A stretch of 64,000 bases of DNA. Origin: Pegoplata infirma (Eukaryota; Arthropoda; Insecta; Diptera; Anthomyiidae). The DNA is taken from the NCBI GenBank assembly GCA_963921195.1, contig OY992536.1:92857007-92921006 (forward strand). The letters are read 5' to 3'. A program made the translations under genes and the position numbers. The notes under the pieces were generated by a model. It had not been told where the DNA came from, made no database searches, and saw nothing but the letters and a program-made list of their open reading frames with translations. This document shows positions 23,224 to 34,476 of this stretch, in pieces (position 1 is the stretch's first letter; the number at the start of each line of letters is the position of its first letter).

Positions 23224-25419
23224 GGGTGGTTCTTAAAAAAAAATTTTTGGATTTTTGTACGGGACGCCCCCTCAGTTTATTAAGATTCATGAGAAAGTAA
23301 TGCCAAAATTTTTTCGAAATTTTCGAAAAGGTTCTTAAAGTCGCACCGGGCGCTTGAAGTTCGGGACCTGGGACAAAAAAGACGTTTTTTCAAAAAAAAA
23401 AAAAAATATATAAAAAAAATTTAAAATAATCATTATGAAACCGGTTTTATTTAATAATCGACCCTAAGTATTTAATTTAAAATTTATAGATTTATTGGAC
23501 ATATTTAACCCTTCGCTAAGTAAGATAAAAAAAAGTCCTTTATCTGAGATCATGCCCAAAGCCACAATTTCATGGTTTTAAAAATTTTATTCACTTAAAT
23601 TTAAAAATCTTCAAATTTTATTGATAAATTTCATTGAGTACATCTTTGAGAATAAATGTTTAATTTTGGGTATTTTTCGCTCTTTCCGTTTAGCATTTGT
23701 AGCGATTTAATTTTAGCGATTTTCAAGAAAATGCGCTTTTTTAACCATTATTGTTTATTTTTATTTTTTGTTTTGGCCTACATTTTGGGGGAAAAAAACT
23801 AAAGCTCAATAGAATATTGTTCCATTCGATTACTATTACACATTTTTTCAAATCTTACCAGTCCATGAGACTTTTAACCTATGTTAAATGTCGGTCAAAA
23901 GTGACCAAAATGCAAAATTTGATTTAAATACTAAAAATTATTGAAAGTATAACTACAATGTATTATTTAATCATAAAGGATGTTTTATGAACTATTTTTA
24001 ATTAGAAAATTATTAATTCGTGTTGACCAAAGGCCATTAACCCATTTTGACCGACGTCCAAATGTGACCAAAAAGCGAAATTTGACTTAGATATTTAAAA
24101 AAAAATATTGAAAGTTATTAGCACAATGTTTTATTTTATTTTAAAGGATGATTAAAGAATTATTTTTACTCAGAAAATCGTTAAAATCATCAAATCAAAA
24201 AATCATGAAATGCTAAAAGATTCATTTGGTCGCCTAGACACTCTGCAATGAAAATAACGAACTTGAGGTGAAAAGCACTCAAATGTTCAAATGACAAATG
24301 ATGTGCAGTGGTGAATTGTTGTTTTTATTTTAATTCAAAAAGTAAAAAGGGAAATCACCGTGCTATTCTGTTAGCGAAAATTTTGACATTCTAGTACATA
24401 TTTTGTAACAAGCAAGTGAATTTCAGACTGTATGCAACAGGATTGGTGATTATTTATGTTCCACAAAAATTTAACTTTTCAAATAAATAAAGTCAATAAA
24501 AATACACACAAGTAGCAACTTATTGTTAGTTTTGATAAAATTCCGAAATTTTTTCCAAAATTCGTCAAATTTCGCTTTTTGGTCACATTTGGTCGTCGGT
24601 CAAAATGGGTTAATGGCCTTTGGTCAACACGGGTTAATGATTTTCTAAGTAAAAATAGTTCATTAATCATCCTTTATGATTAAAAAGTACATTGTAGTTA
24701 TTAATTTCAATAATTTTTATAAATTAAATCAAATTTTGCATTTTGGTCACTTTTGGCCGACGTTCAACATGGGTTAAAAGTCTCATGGACTGGTAAGATT
24801 TGAAAAAATGTGTAATAGTAATCGAATGGAACAATATTCAATTGAGCTTTAGTTTTTTCCCCCAAAACGTAGGTCAAAACAAAAAAAATAAACAATAATG
24901 ATTAAATAGCGCATTTTCTTGAAAGTCGCTAAAATTAAATCGCTACAAATGCTAAACGAAAAGAGCGAAAAATACCCAAAATTAAACATTTATTCTCCAA
25001 GATGTATTCAATGAAATTTATCAATAAAATTTGAAGATTTTTAAATTTAGGTGAATAAAATTTTGAAAACCATGAAATTGTGGCTTTGGGCATGATCTCA
25101 GAAAAAGGACATTTTTTTTTACCTTACGTAGCGAAGGGTTAAATATGTCCAATAAATCTATAAATTTTAAATTAAATACTTAGGGTCAATTATTAAATAA
25201 AACCGGTTTCATAATGATTATTTTAAATTTTTTTTTATATAATTTTTTTTTTTTATAAACGTCTTTTTTGTCCCAGGTCCCGAACTTCAAGCGCCCGGTG
25301 CGACCTTAAGAACCTTTTCGAAAATTTCGAAAAAAATTTGGCATTACTTTTTCATGAATCTTAATAAACTGAGGGGGCGTCCCGTACAAAAATCCAACAT
25401 TTTTTTTTAAGAACCACCC
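23224..25419. mobile_element. 2.2-kb foldback element with ~860-bp arms, TA duplication
   Basis: The left arm 23,224-24,090 begins GGGTGGTTCTTAAAAAAAAA; the right arm 24,566-25,419 ends TTAAGAACCACCC. The arms stay alignable throughout, for example GGGACGCCCCCTCAGTTTAT, CACCGGGCGCTTGAAGTTCG and GACCAAAGGCCATTAACCCA against their complements. TA flanks at 23,222-23,223 and 25,420-25,421. The ~475-bp spacer has no recognisable transposase. Confidence 0.88.
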
Positions 25420-25440
25420 TAATATATACGTTTGAAACTA

Positions 25441-25870
25441 GAGACTAAATGTAGTAAAAGTGCATTTACAGTTTTTCAATTTGTGATCCTGTTTCCTTTT
25501 AAACGGACTTCAGAGTTTTAGAGGATTAAATTTTATAAAATATTTTTTTAATATTTGTACTTGTCCTATGATGCCACTATTAATAGCAAATGAAAGAGGA
25601 GGATCTCCCCTAATTTTACTATTGTATTATTTTTACATATCAGGAAAAAAGAGGTAAGTAACTTCCATTCAAAAATGTGTCCTTCAATATCATTCAAAAT
25701 TTCAACAAAATATTTTCAAATGACTTTATTCGCATCCTTATATCCTGACAATTACAAGTATTTAAACAATATTTTACTAAATGTATCCCTTAAAACTTTT
25801 AAGTCCTTTTAAAAAGAAACAGAATCACGAAAGGAAAAACTGTGAATGCAGTTTTACTCCATTTGATCTC
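25441..25870. mobile_element. 430-bp TIR element, TA duplication
   Basis: The left end GAGACTAAATGTAGTAAAAG pairs with the right-end reverse complement GAGATCAAATGGAGTAAAAC. The match continues through TGCATT, ACAGTTTTTC, TGTGAT and CCTGTTTC or CTGTTTC for about 80 bases. TA flanks at 25,439-25,440 and 25,871-25,872. It lies 20 bp from the 2.2-kb foldback. No ORF. Confidence 0.75.
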
Positions 25871-26034
25871 TAATTTTAGACATATATCATCCGGTGATAT
25901 AGGTTCACGATATAAAACATTCTTTGGGAGAGCGGCTCAGCCAGTGCCGAGGAGCTCGGTATTTGTCTATTAAATTTTTTTTTTGGAATTAGCACAATGG
26001 TTTCTTTCGACATTTCAACAAAAAGTTATGTTTG

Positions 26035-26167
26035 GTTGATTACGCTGGAAATTAAATCATTTATTCTATCTAAGCGAACGAGAGAGCGGACGAGCTCACA
26101 AGACAAGGTGCTGATGGTATTGGTATTTCTGTGCACAAATATCCACCAATCCAGCACTTCACTTAAG
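26035..26167 (+). pseudogene. Short RNase H C-terminal remnant
   Basis: The frame starting near 26,074 reads ANERADELTRQGADGIGIS and stops at a TAA near 26,166. N-E-R-A-D-E-L-x-R-x-G is the conserved C-terminal segment of retrotransposon RNase H. Upstream, VWLI at about 26,040 could be the eroded strand before the usual PGH motif. No other domain is retained. Confidence 0.5.
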
Positions 26168-26339
26168 TAGTATGGCATGTGTCATACTAGGTCACATCGG
26201 CACATTTCGAAATGTGATTTAGGATAAAAAAAATTTTAAATGTAAGTAATTTTATTAATGTTTTTTTTTTTTAATTCAAGGAGAACTTTTTTCCCTGGCT
26301 CCATTTGGTCCATTTACTAGTAACTTGACTGTGAATTGC

Positions 26340-26420
26340 ACAAAGATTATGAAAATATATTTGTTCGTTATGGGGTTCTTGACCGATATTTCGATGTGTT
26401 GCAAACGTAATGACAACCTT
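26340..26420 (-). repeat. Fragment of calyptrate-type repeat
   Basis: On the minus strand it reads AAGGTTGTCATTACGTTTGC...CACATCGAAATATCGGTC...ACCCCATAACG, matching the first part of the repeats at 47,925 and 52,709 (GTCATTCCGTTTGTAACTC, ATCGAAATATCGGTC, ACCCCATAAAG). Confidence 0.6.
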
Positions 26421-26814
26421 ATGTATACCTTCTATTGCTAAACGGAGGAAATGAAAATAGAGTTAAGGTTAGTTTTATCTAACCATATATCTATAATAGG
26501 AACAAAATCCCCAAATGAATAAATTTTTCTACATGTTTTCTGGTTATATAAAAAAATGTGGGTGAAGTGAAAAAAAGAGGCAGAATTTGCCCAGAAAAGT
26601 TGCAAAACCCACAAAAACGAGGAAAAACTGAAAATCACATATTTGTTGTACACTCGAAGAAACACATCATACATAAAGCAACCAAATTTATAATAGATGC
26701 AAAGGTTTCGAACATCAAAAGAATTGGTTATACAAAAACTAATTCTAGAACTCTTGCTAAAGTTATCAAAAAACAGTCTAAATTTGAGTGTTACAAATTC
26801 TTAAGTTTTTTTTT

Positions 26815-26910
26815 TACGCACCCCAGTAGGCAGTTGGTAGCGTGCTAGCCTATGAGTCAGAGGCCTTGGTCTGTTTCGTTACAACGAGACGAAGGTCATT
26901 GTTACCAGTT
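26815..26910 (+). repeat. tRNA-like SINE head (putative)
   Basis: CAGTAGGCAGTTGGTAGCGTGCTAG fits an RNA polymerase III A-box region of a tRNA (D-arm with AGTTGGTAGCG). It is followed by a CTATGAGTCAG anticodon-arm-like stretch, but no good B box is found. An AT-rich tail follows. No complete cloverleaf can be drawn, so a functional tRNA is unlikely. Confidence 0.4.
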
Positions 26911-28312
26911 CTCGGTTAGGTAAAATTAGTATATGATTTGTAATTATATGAAATTCTTAATAAAATAAAAAAAAAATTTTGAATTTTAGTTGTGCAATTC
27001 TAGATCGAGGTCATTTACATTTTCTAAACTATGAATTGGCATAACAAGTACTTTTGGTAACTTTACTTTCATTATCAGGGTATTTACATATTTTCTAAAG
27101 AATGCTGATGATGCGGAAATAGGAAATCCCCGAAACTATCGTCAGTTTATTCCTGAAAATTACCAAATAATAAAGAAAGAAGAGTTAAATAAGTACTTGT
27201 TATGTTAATTCATAATAGGGTACATGAAAATGACCTCGAAAAAGAATTAATTATTTTTCGTTGATTGATAATTTTGATTAAGCCACTTTTTTGAGTGGAA
27301 ACAATTTTTATAACGAAAACATATTTTTTTCTTTTGATTAAGGATCTTTGGTCAGTTTTCCCCATTAAAGGCGGGGCTGTAACCAACTAATGCCGTTAGT
27401 GTTTCTTAAGATATAATGTAAATTACAGTAAATTTAATTAATATTTGAACTACCAAAATTATTAAAGTGTAGTATTTATAAAAACAAGAACAATGAATTT
27501 TGGTACTTATGTTTTAACAGAGATACGAGTACTACACATGAAAAAGGAACAAATCCAGCAACAATTTCTATTGCTTTTGCTGTTGCTGCTTCTGTTGCTA
27601 GTTGCACAGTTTGTTAAATACGTCAGCAACTTATAGTTGTCAAACATGCACAGAGTTGGTTTGTTTTCCAAAAAAAAAAAAAATTACGAAAACAACGTTT
27701 AAATGTCAGGACATTTTTTTTTTTTTTTTGTGTTATGTTTTCTGTGTAGTAGTTGTTGGTCCAAGTGGCTTTTTCCTTAACTGGTTAGTTCCTCAACTCA
27801 TGCTGTCCATAAATGTAGAAAAAACATTTTTTGTTTTCATCTTTACTCTGTTTGCTTGAAATGGGGATTATTGTCACACTTTATCATTGGCTAAGAGCCA
27901 AGTGATGATCTGAGATGATGTTGAAAAGTTTTAATTTTTTTTTTGTTTTAGATTTTGTGGTATAGTTGTATTCTTAAAGGATGGGATAGGATATACTCTT
28001 ATGATTTGAAAAGTATTAATGTTAAAGATGAAGATAAGTTCATATGCATTAAATTAAAAGGATGTGAAAATCGATTTAATAATTGGTTTATTATATGGCT
28101 GCCAAATAAGTAATTACAGGTAAGGATGCAATATCATTCCATTTGTTCTCTAAAGTCATTCACAACTTATACCCACACCATTATACAAGCGTAATTTCAC
28201 CGTGTTAGGGAAATATATTAGAAACGCCTGGGTTTCAAACAGAAAGGAATGCATAAATCTTCTAGAACCCGAAATAATGGTCCTAGGCCAACCTTTAAGT
28301 ATGCTGATCGAC
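26911..28312. other. Intergenic, no recognised gene
   Basis: AT-rich DNA with simple CTG/TTG-rich sequence at 27,570-27,605. Open frames up to 85 codons (27,602-27,859) lack motifs and contain homopolymer-encoded runs. Confidence 0.45.
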
Positions 28313-28925
28313 TCACATCGGAAGTATCTCAACCCATATGAACAAATACAAAAAAGACAATTCTAAGGTTGTGGTGTCATGGTTTATCGGCCATATCGGA
28401 AATTTAGGGGTTCATAAAATGGGTCAAAAAATGGCGAAAATCGTTTTTCAGATTTTTCAACCATTTCCTTCTAAGAAACTATATGATGTTTCGGTATGAG
28501 AAGAAAGGGTTTTTTAATTCTTATCCAACGGTAGCATAACCTTGTAAAAATTCGGCTTCGTTAATATTTTTCATGAAAATATGTAAATTTTGGGCGGTGT
28601 TTATGTGTAGACATGTGAACAAATTCATTGGAAATTTAACTGACGGATCACCGATTTCGTTAATTTTTTGTTATTTGATAGAGCTTCGTAAATGACTAAA
28701 ACCATAATTTTTTTATCAATATCAAAGATAGGGGTGACTTTTAGACAGTTCTTTAACATTTTTGTGATCGGAATTTTGAACGGATTTAAAAAATAAACAT
28801 TGGCAAAGCATTTTTTCGAATTCATATAATAATTCAAATAAAGTGCTTTGCTGAGACTTTTTCTTTGGAACAGTTGGCAGTTTCTGCCTGGGAAATAGTT
28901 CATTTAACCCTTCTTCGCCTATCAT
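28313..28925. repeat. Fragments of three dispersed repeats
   Basis: 28,318-28,610 is an end-eroded relative of the CAAGGGAAG family (GAAGTATCTCAACCCATATG, TATCGGCCATATCGG, TTCGGCTTCGTTAATATTTT). 28,635-28,700 (ACTGACGGATCACCGATTT) matches 58,881. 28,830-28,890 (GTGCTTTGCTGAGACTTTTTCTTTGGAACAGTTGGCAGTTTCTGC) matches 46,307-46,352. They abut one another. Confidence 0.65.
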
Positions 28926-29659
28926 TAATTAAAAATGAAAACTTGTGTTGTATTTTCAATTATAAATTTAAATTATGTTCTTCTATTATTTTTTCAAATG
29001 CATACAATAACTAGACAAGACATTAAACAAACAAAAAAATCCCCCTAAAATTGGTTGAAACTATCAAAACTGCTGGCCGTATTAAAACTCTTATCCTTGC
29101 ACTGAAGATGAAACAATATTTTAGATTCTATATGTAGTTGTCAAGTTGTTTTTATTTATTTTTACACAAATATTTTATACAAACAATTGTAGCAGCCGCA
29201 GTACTGTCCAAGAGCAGCAGAAGCAGCAACAACAAATTGGTGTTGTACTGTGTAAATATTTTACAAATTAAAATTTAAACAGACTTTTTAAACAATTTTC
29301 AAATAAAATAGTTTTTACAAAGTTTAATACTACTATGTAGTTATTAAATTTTTTAGATTTAACCATAAAAACCTTAATACAGTCGAACTCGGTTATTCTA
29401 AAGTCACGACGTTTTAGCAGCAGTTTTCACACAAAATATTTTTTTTATAACGAACTTGGTTATAGCATAGAGTAAAGAAGGAACAGAGGTTCCATTAGAG
29501 AAAACCAAATTGCGAACTACGATTATCTCAAGGCGGACTCTTTGAGATAATAGAATAAATAGAATTGTTTTGTTTTCTTTTCATTTACCTTTTAAATGCA
29601 TTCGTTTGAAATGTATTTAGGGGTTCTCTATTTTCTTCGATTTCCTTTTGAATGTATTC
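28926..29659. other. Intergenic, no recognised feature
   Basis: AT-rich with a short CAG/CAA-rich run at 29,205-29,235. Nothing coding is supported. Confidence 0.45.
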
Positions 29660-30260
29660 TGGGTTTTCTTTTAATTGATTTCGGGGTTTTTTCCTGGAGA
29701 TAATCAGAGTTTACGACTAAAAAAAATTCTTAAAAGGATTGGGGTTCCGCCCGTAATGCCTCGTATCCTTCTTTACTCTGTGGTTATAGCGAATCCTCGT
29801 CAAAACGAACTACTTATTAGGTCTTACGAACACAATTTTATGCATATTTACCTGTTTAATGTTCTGATAAAACGTTGGGGGGATAAAATTATTGGGGTCG
29901 GAGTTACATTTTACCCCCTCGGGAGAACCATGAGAGCGGAAGGAACTGATGTCAAAAAAAAAAATCTAACGGGTTCTAAGAAAATGTTGGTATTGAAAAA
30001 ATATTGGAGGTCGGTCACACAATTAATTCGTCTAGGGGCAACCCTATGAGTGGTGACAGTTAGAGTGGTGGACCACCACTGGTGGCAGCAAATTTTTAAG
30101 AAATGGCAGCTCACTTAGGGTGTGGAGAAAGAGCGTAGGTATGTTTGGAAAAAATTTTTGGAGGGAAAAGTTAATGGGGGTCGGTGTTACATACTATACT
30201 TTTAAAAAGCACTATTGCAGCGGTAGGAGTAGAAGTCGTTCCTTGACAAGTTAACATATC
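29660..30260. repeat. Dispersed repeat related to 47.06-47.25 kb
   Basis: Phrases such as GGGGTCGGAGTTACATTTTACCCCCTCGGGAG and GGTAGGAGTAGAAGTCGTTCC resemble GAGTTGGTCTTAGATTTCACCCTCCAGGAG and GGTAGGAGCTGATTCC at 47,060-47,130. Two diverged units are present here (29,880-29,960 and 30,165-30,245). The 124-codon open frame from 29,675 lies across it and shows no protein motif. Confidence 0.45.
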
Positions 30261-30750
30261 TACGTAATATTTCCTTTCAGATAAAACAAAAAAAATGTAG
30301 ATGTTCTCAACGAAACTTTTGAGCTGGAAGCAAAAGAGTAATGGTAAATTTTGCGCAAAAAATCCCGATTATTTTTTTAATTTTAAAGTTTAAAATAGTG
30401 TAACTTTTTAACAAAACAACATATTTTGTTTATTATCCCAGCAAATTTTTGCATTACTAGTAATGAGTATATTAATTAGTAATAATTATTAATATGTACT
30501 TACTCATTGCATGAAACACTACTTATTCTATAAAGGCCGTGAGACAAAAATAATTAGTGCCTACAAGCTTACTAGTAGGGAGATAAATAACTACTTACCT
30601 ATCACGAGTAAAATAAGTAGTTACTTATAAGGACTATTTATCTATTTATCATTAGATTATTTGTTTTCGCGAAACTTTAAGCTAAAAAGGTAAACAAATA
30701 TTAGCGGTATTCGCTTTTGTTAGCAAACTACCCTTGCAGACCTTTCAAAG

Positions 30751-31468
30751 CCCAGTTGGCAACGTCCTCGAGCCATCCTCAGTGACGGAGCGGTGACATG
30801 TCAGAGTCACTGCTGACATCCACAAGACATCTCTATGTACTGGGTTGAGGACAGTTTCATACAAATTTTCAAAATGTCTTCACTCAAAGTCAGCAGTGGT
30901 CAGGGCTGACCTTCTGGGGACATGTCACCTAAGACTTCTTTTCGGAAATGTCTGACGTACATAGGTCATGCAAAAATACAAAAAATTTCGTATTTCCTTT
31001 AGTTTTTACTTTTATCAATTTTCCTTTATAAATTATCTTTCTTATATTTAGAAAAAACTTTTCGCCTTTTTTAGTCCCATCTGGATTTGAACCCGGAACC
31101 TCCTGTTTATTACTCCCACACCTAACTACTTGTTCCAAACTTTATTTTGAAAATTGTTTGTCTATTTATTACTTTTATTCTACTTGCTAGATTTTGATTT
31201 TATTTTAAATAAATCGATAATATTGCCATCTTTTTTTTGGAAATTGAAGAGTTGCCTAGATTTAAAATTCTAATTTAATATACTGCTATTCTGAAGACAT
31301 TTCCTTTTAGACGTCTTAGAGGAGTTGTCGACACTCTTAAAGCAAACATTCAGTGCTGACAATGTTAGGACATGTCATCAAGGATTACCTATGATTTGTC
31401 AGAACCTGAAGACATTTCCTCAAGGAATCACTGTGGAAATTTCCTCAGTGACACATTTTCCAACTGGG
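30751..31468. mobile_element. 718-bp CCCAGTTGG TIR element, AG duplication
   Basis: The left end CCCAGTTGG is the exact complement of the right end CCAACTGGG. AG flanks both sides (30,749-30,750 and 31,469-31,470). The arms continue with diverged inverted words (CTCAGTGAC, GACATGTC, GTCAGCACTG or CAGTGCTGAC). A tRNA-like segment sits in the middle. It is nested in the larger CCCAG element. Confidence 0.7.
31066..31140 (-). repeat. tRNA-derived SINE-like segment
   Basis: The minus strand reads GTTTGGAACAAGTAGTTAGG...GGAGGTTCCGGGTTCAAATC. GGTTCAAATCC is a good pol III B box and forms a T-arm with 4 of 5 stem pairs. The A-box region (AAGTAGTTAGGTGTGGGAG) is weaker. The anticodon arm is poor and no acceptor stem closes, so this is read as a tRNA-derived repeat and not as a tRNA gene. 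Confidence 0.5.
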
Positions 31469-31911
31469 AGCTTGCAGATCTTGTATAAATACAAGAGTAT
31501 GCAAGACCACAACAACAAAATATATGAAATAAAAATATACAAGACTTTCAGTTATATGCAAGACTAAAACCCATAGCATATTCTGGCTTTTAGTTTTTCC
31601 GAAAAACAATAAGAAAAATTTACAAACCTTCATATTTTGTGTAAAAGAAATTACAATAGATTTTTAGCAGGAATTTTAACAAAAAATAACCAAAATTAGA
31701 ACAACACAAATGAACAAATTAAACTATTTCATCTTCTTCTTTGATCACAGCACTGATGCGAACTATTCTCAAAACAGAAAGTCACTAAATCCTCCTAAAA
31801 AATCGCTAGAAAAGCGATTTTCGATAGAAAATAGCTATTTTGACAACAGCAGAATGTAATAACAGCAGCTGTTTGAAAACTCACAATAAAAACGAAAAAA
31901 GTCGCTTTGTA

Positions 31912-32833
31912 AAGGGTGTCCAAAATTGAGGTATCATTTTAATTTCAATGAAAAAATTAGTTTTTTTTCAGATATTAAAAATATTTTTATTTCAGTTTAC
32001 TACAAATAGGTTCCGGTTACAAATAAAAAAAATATGTGCGTCAAGTGGCCCCCCTTACTGGCTCGGTAGGCTTCCAATATTTTACCAAAATTATCAAACA
32101 CGTTTTTCAATAAACTATTGTCAATGGTTGATATCTGCTTGATAATGTTGGTTTGAAGGTATTGAACTGTTGTGGGATTATTGCTGCACTCTTTCGATTT
32201 CAAAAAAACCCCACAAAAAAAATCTAAATGTGTCAAATCACACTATCTTGTTGGCCAATTTACTCCTCCTCTGCGAGAAATATTGCGATTTTCGAACTTG
32301 TCTGTCAAAAGATCCATTGTTTCTCTTGCAGTGCGACAAGTGACATTATTCTGTTGAAACCACATAGTCTCTACATCTAAATCATAAAGCCTCAAAAACC
32401 TTCGGATCATCTCCCTGTATCGATTTCCATTGACCGTAATCACATTTCCATTTTCGTTTTCAAAAAATATGATCTGATAATTCCTCCGGACCACAAACTT
32501 TACCAATCCATACCATTTGTGGATGTAATGGTTGCTTTAAGATAACTCTTAGATTCTCTTCACCCCAAATGTGACAATTCAGCTAGTTGACGTAGTCATT
32601 GAGCTGGAAATGTGCTTCGTCGGTAAAAATTATTTTGATAAAAAATTCTCATTTTTTTCTTTCTATTTTTAAAAAAAAAAATATTAATAAAAACACGTTG
32701 TTCCTTCGTGTATCGTTTCATATTAACTAACCGGAATGTATTTAGAATCTGAATAATAAAATTCAGAATAAAAACTACAAGTAGAAAAAAATGGCAGCAA
32801 AATTAAAATGATACCTCAATTTTGGACACCCTT
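31912..32833. mobile_element. Internally deleted mariner/Tc1-like transposon, TA duplication
   Basis: The 33-bp terminal inverted repeats begin AAGGGTGTCCAAAATTGAGG and match almost exactly. TA flanks at 31,910-31,911 and 32,834-32,835. At 922 bp it is shorter than a complete ~1.3-kb element because the N-terminal half of the transposase gene is missing. Confidence 0.9.
31990..32721 (-). pseudogene. Tc1/mariner-type transposase remnant
   Basis: The minus strand starts MKRYTKEQRVFI (ATG at 32,721). It then jumps, by deletion of the DNA-binding region, to FTDEAHFQLNDYVN, which keeps the first catalytic-region Asp. After a stop the frame resumes at about 32,506 with GNVITVNGNRYREMIRRF and MWFQQNNVTCRTARETMDLL; the usual second Asp of the QQD motif is Asn here. 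A further stop replaces the Ser in the R-x-CDLT motif, and the C-terminal part (FLKSKECSNNPTTVQ, DNFGKILEAYRAS) lies at 32,236-32,000. It is non-functional. Confidence 0.88.
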
Positions 32834-33115
32834 TAGAATAAAATCATAGCATTTATACTTCCCTTGCAAAGATGCTATCAAGAGCGAATACCGCTATTGT
32901 TTTTTTCTGATTGGACTTAATTTCTTAAGTGAACTTGCAAATAAGTATTTATTTTTAACATTTATATTATTGGAAATAAGTACTTAGATATTACAATATA
33001 AGCCACAAGTTGCTTTTTGGACTAAAGTAATGAAGTGGGTAATGAGTAGTTGTTATAAGTAATGTAATTGGCAGTCATTACTTTTTACAACACATTACCT
33101 AGTTTTTGCTGGGAT

Positions 33116-33495
33116 GGTTTAAAAAAAAACAAAGAACTATTAGGTTTCAAAAAAATCGGACACTATGTGATCACACTATTCCCGAAAAACTAAACCAGAA
33201 TCGGGGAAACTACAATCGGTCCAGTACTTACTAAATGGTCGAATTATTAAAAAACTTTCTGTATCCTGTCAAGGACTAACAAATTTTCAAAACTTCCCAG
33301 GATTTCTCGAGACGCTTCCCGAAATTCAAATCCGTTTATAGCATTTGCTACAAATTCGGTTGTAAATTTAAATTGTAAAAAGTAAACTTAACCTTAAAAT
33401 TCTCATGGGGTAGTTTTTCGTAACAAACCTTTAAAAGCACACATATATTAAGTATATTTATCTGTATATGACTGTATTTGTTTGTGTGTTTATTA
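33116..33495. other. Intergenic, one dispersed repeat segment
   Basis: 33,195-33,260 carries, inverted, the 'GGACCGATT' repeat seen at 270-345 and 10,030-10,100. The rest is AT-rich without features. Confidence 0.4.
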
Positions 33496-34257
33496 GAGGT
33501 GTCCTTAAAAACGAAAATCACCTTTTTATACCTGGTAGGGTCCTAAATTGTTCTTTAGTATCTAAAAATGAGTGAGCCAAAATTTGGGGAAAATCGGCTA
33601 AAAATAACTCGTGCCGAAAATGGATTGAAGTTCTGGGACATTCTTATATGAAAGAAAAAGCCATTTATTTAACAAAAAAATTAACAAAAAATAACATACA
33701 CCAATAATTTTAAAAAAACTAGAAAAAAATTTTTTTTTCTTTATATAATAGTATGTTTCCAGTGGCATGATTTGGGCAAATCAGAGTGTTTTGAGGAAAT
33801 CATGTCATTTTTTACATGTTTTCCCATACATTTTTCATATGCGCAAAACATCTCAAATTGGGTGTTTTGGTACAAAACATGTCGACTTTTTAAACTCACC
33901 ACTTGTTTTGGTCAGTGTAACACTGTATTTTATATTCGAAAATAAAAGCTACCCATCGTAGTGAGTGTTCGTTAGAAGAAGAAGACATTTTATTTTTTTT
34001 ATTATTAAAATAATTTACAATTCGATGTTAAAACATTTTTATTTAATTACACTGCGGAACACTAAAAAATAAACAAGAGTTACGACCATCATTTCTATAT
34101 ATTTCGGGCATGCTCATTCGAATGGCGTACTCCGTTTTTCGATGTATGGTACAGTTTTCTTGCAAAATGTCGTTAAAGATTTGCTGATTTCAAGCCAGTT
34201 TTTTAACAAAAAAATTTGCAAAGTTAATGATTTATAAATTTTATAGCATGGAAAACA

Positions 34258-34460
34258 ACACTCAAAAAATTATGTTAGTAAAATCAACTGAAAATTTCAG
34301 TTAAAATAACTACTTTGTAAGTTGTTTTGGGGTCAACTACTTTTTCAGTTAAATCAACTAACAATGTTAGTTATTTTAACTGACAAAAAACAACTGACTT
34401 ATGTAGTAAAAACTACTTACATTTGTAGTCAAAACAACTAAAATGTAGTAAAAAATAAAA
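34258..34460 (+). repeat. Left part of a CACTCAAAAAAT element
   Basis: CACTCAAAAAATTATGTTAG is followed by degenerate CAACTACTTTGTAAGTTGTTTT / GTAGTAAAAAC words, as in the elements at 15,086 and 55,975. No matching right end is found before the 509-bp array begins, so it is truncated or was displaced by the array. Confidence 0.55.
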
Positions 34461-34476
34461 TAATAAATATATATTT

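Larger units (their letters stand above)
30437..33113. mobile_element. CCCAGCAAAT-type TIR element, AT duplication, with nested insertions
   Basis: The left end CCCAGCAAATTTTTGC and the right end AGTTTTTGCTGGG are inverted. AT flanks both sides (30,435-30,436 and 33,114-33,115). Subterminal sequence is rich in TAATGAGTA/ACTTATT words at both ends (30,460-30,620 and 32,935-33,090). It contains the elements 30,751-31,468 and 31,912-32,833; without them it is about 1.0 kb. Confidence 0.75.

Noticed and set aside
29675..30049. 124-codon open frame, plus strand
   Set aside because: It lies over a dispersed repeat, includes a poly-Lys run from an A-tract, and has no recognisable motif.
31066..31140. 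Functional tRNA gene on the minus strand
   Set aside because: The T-arm is convincing but no acceptor stem or proper anticodon arm can be formed.
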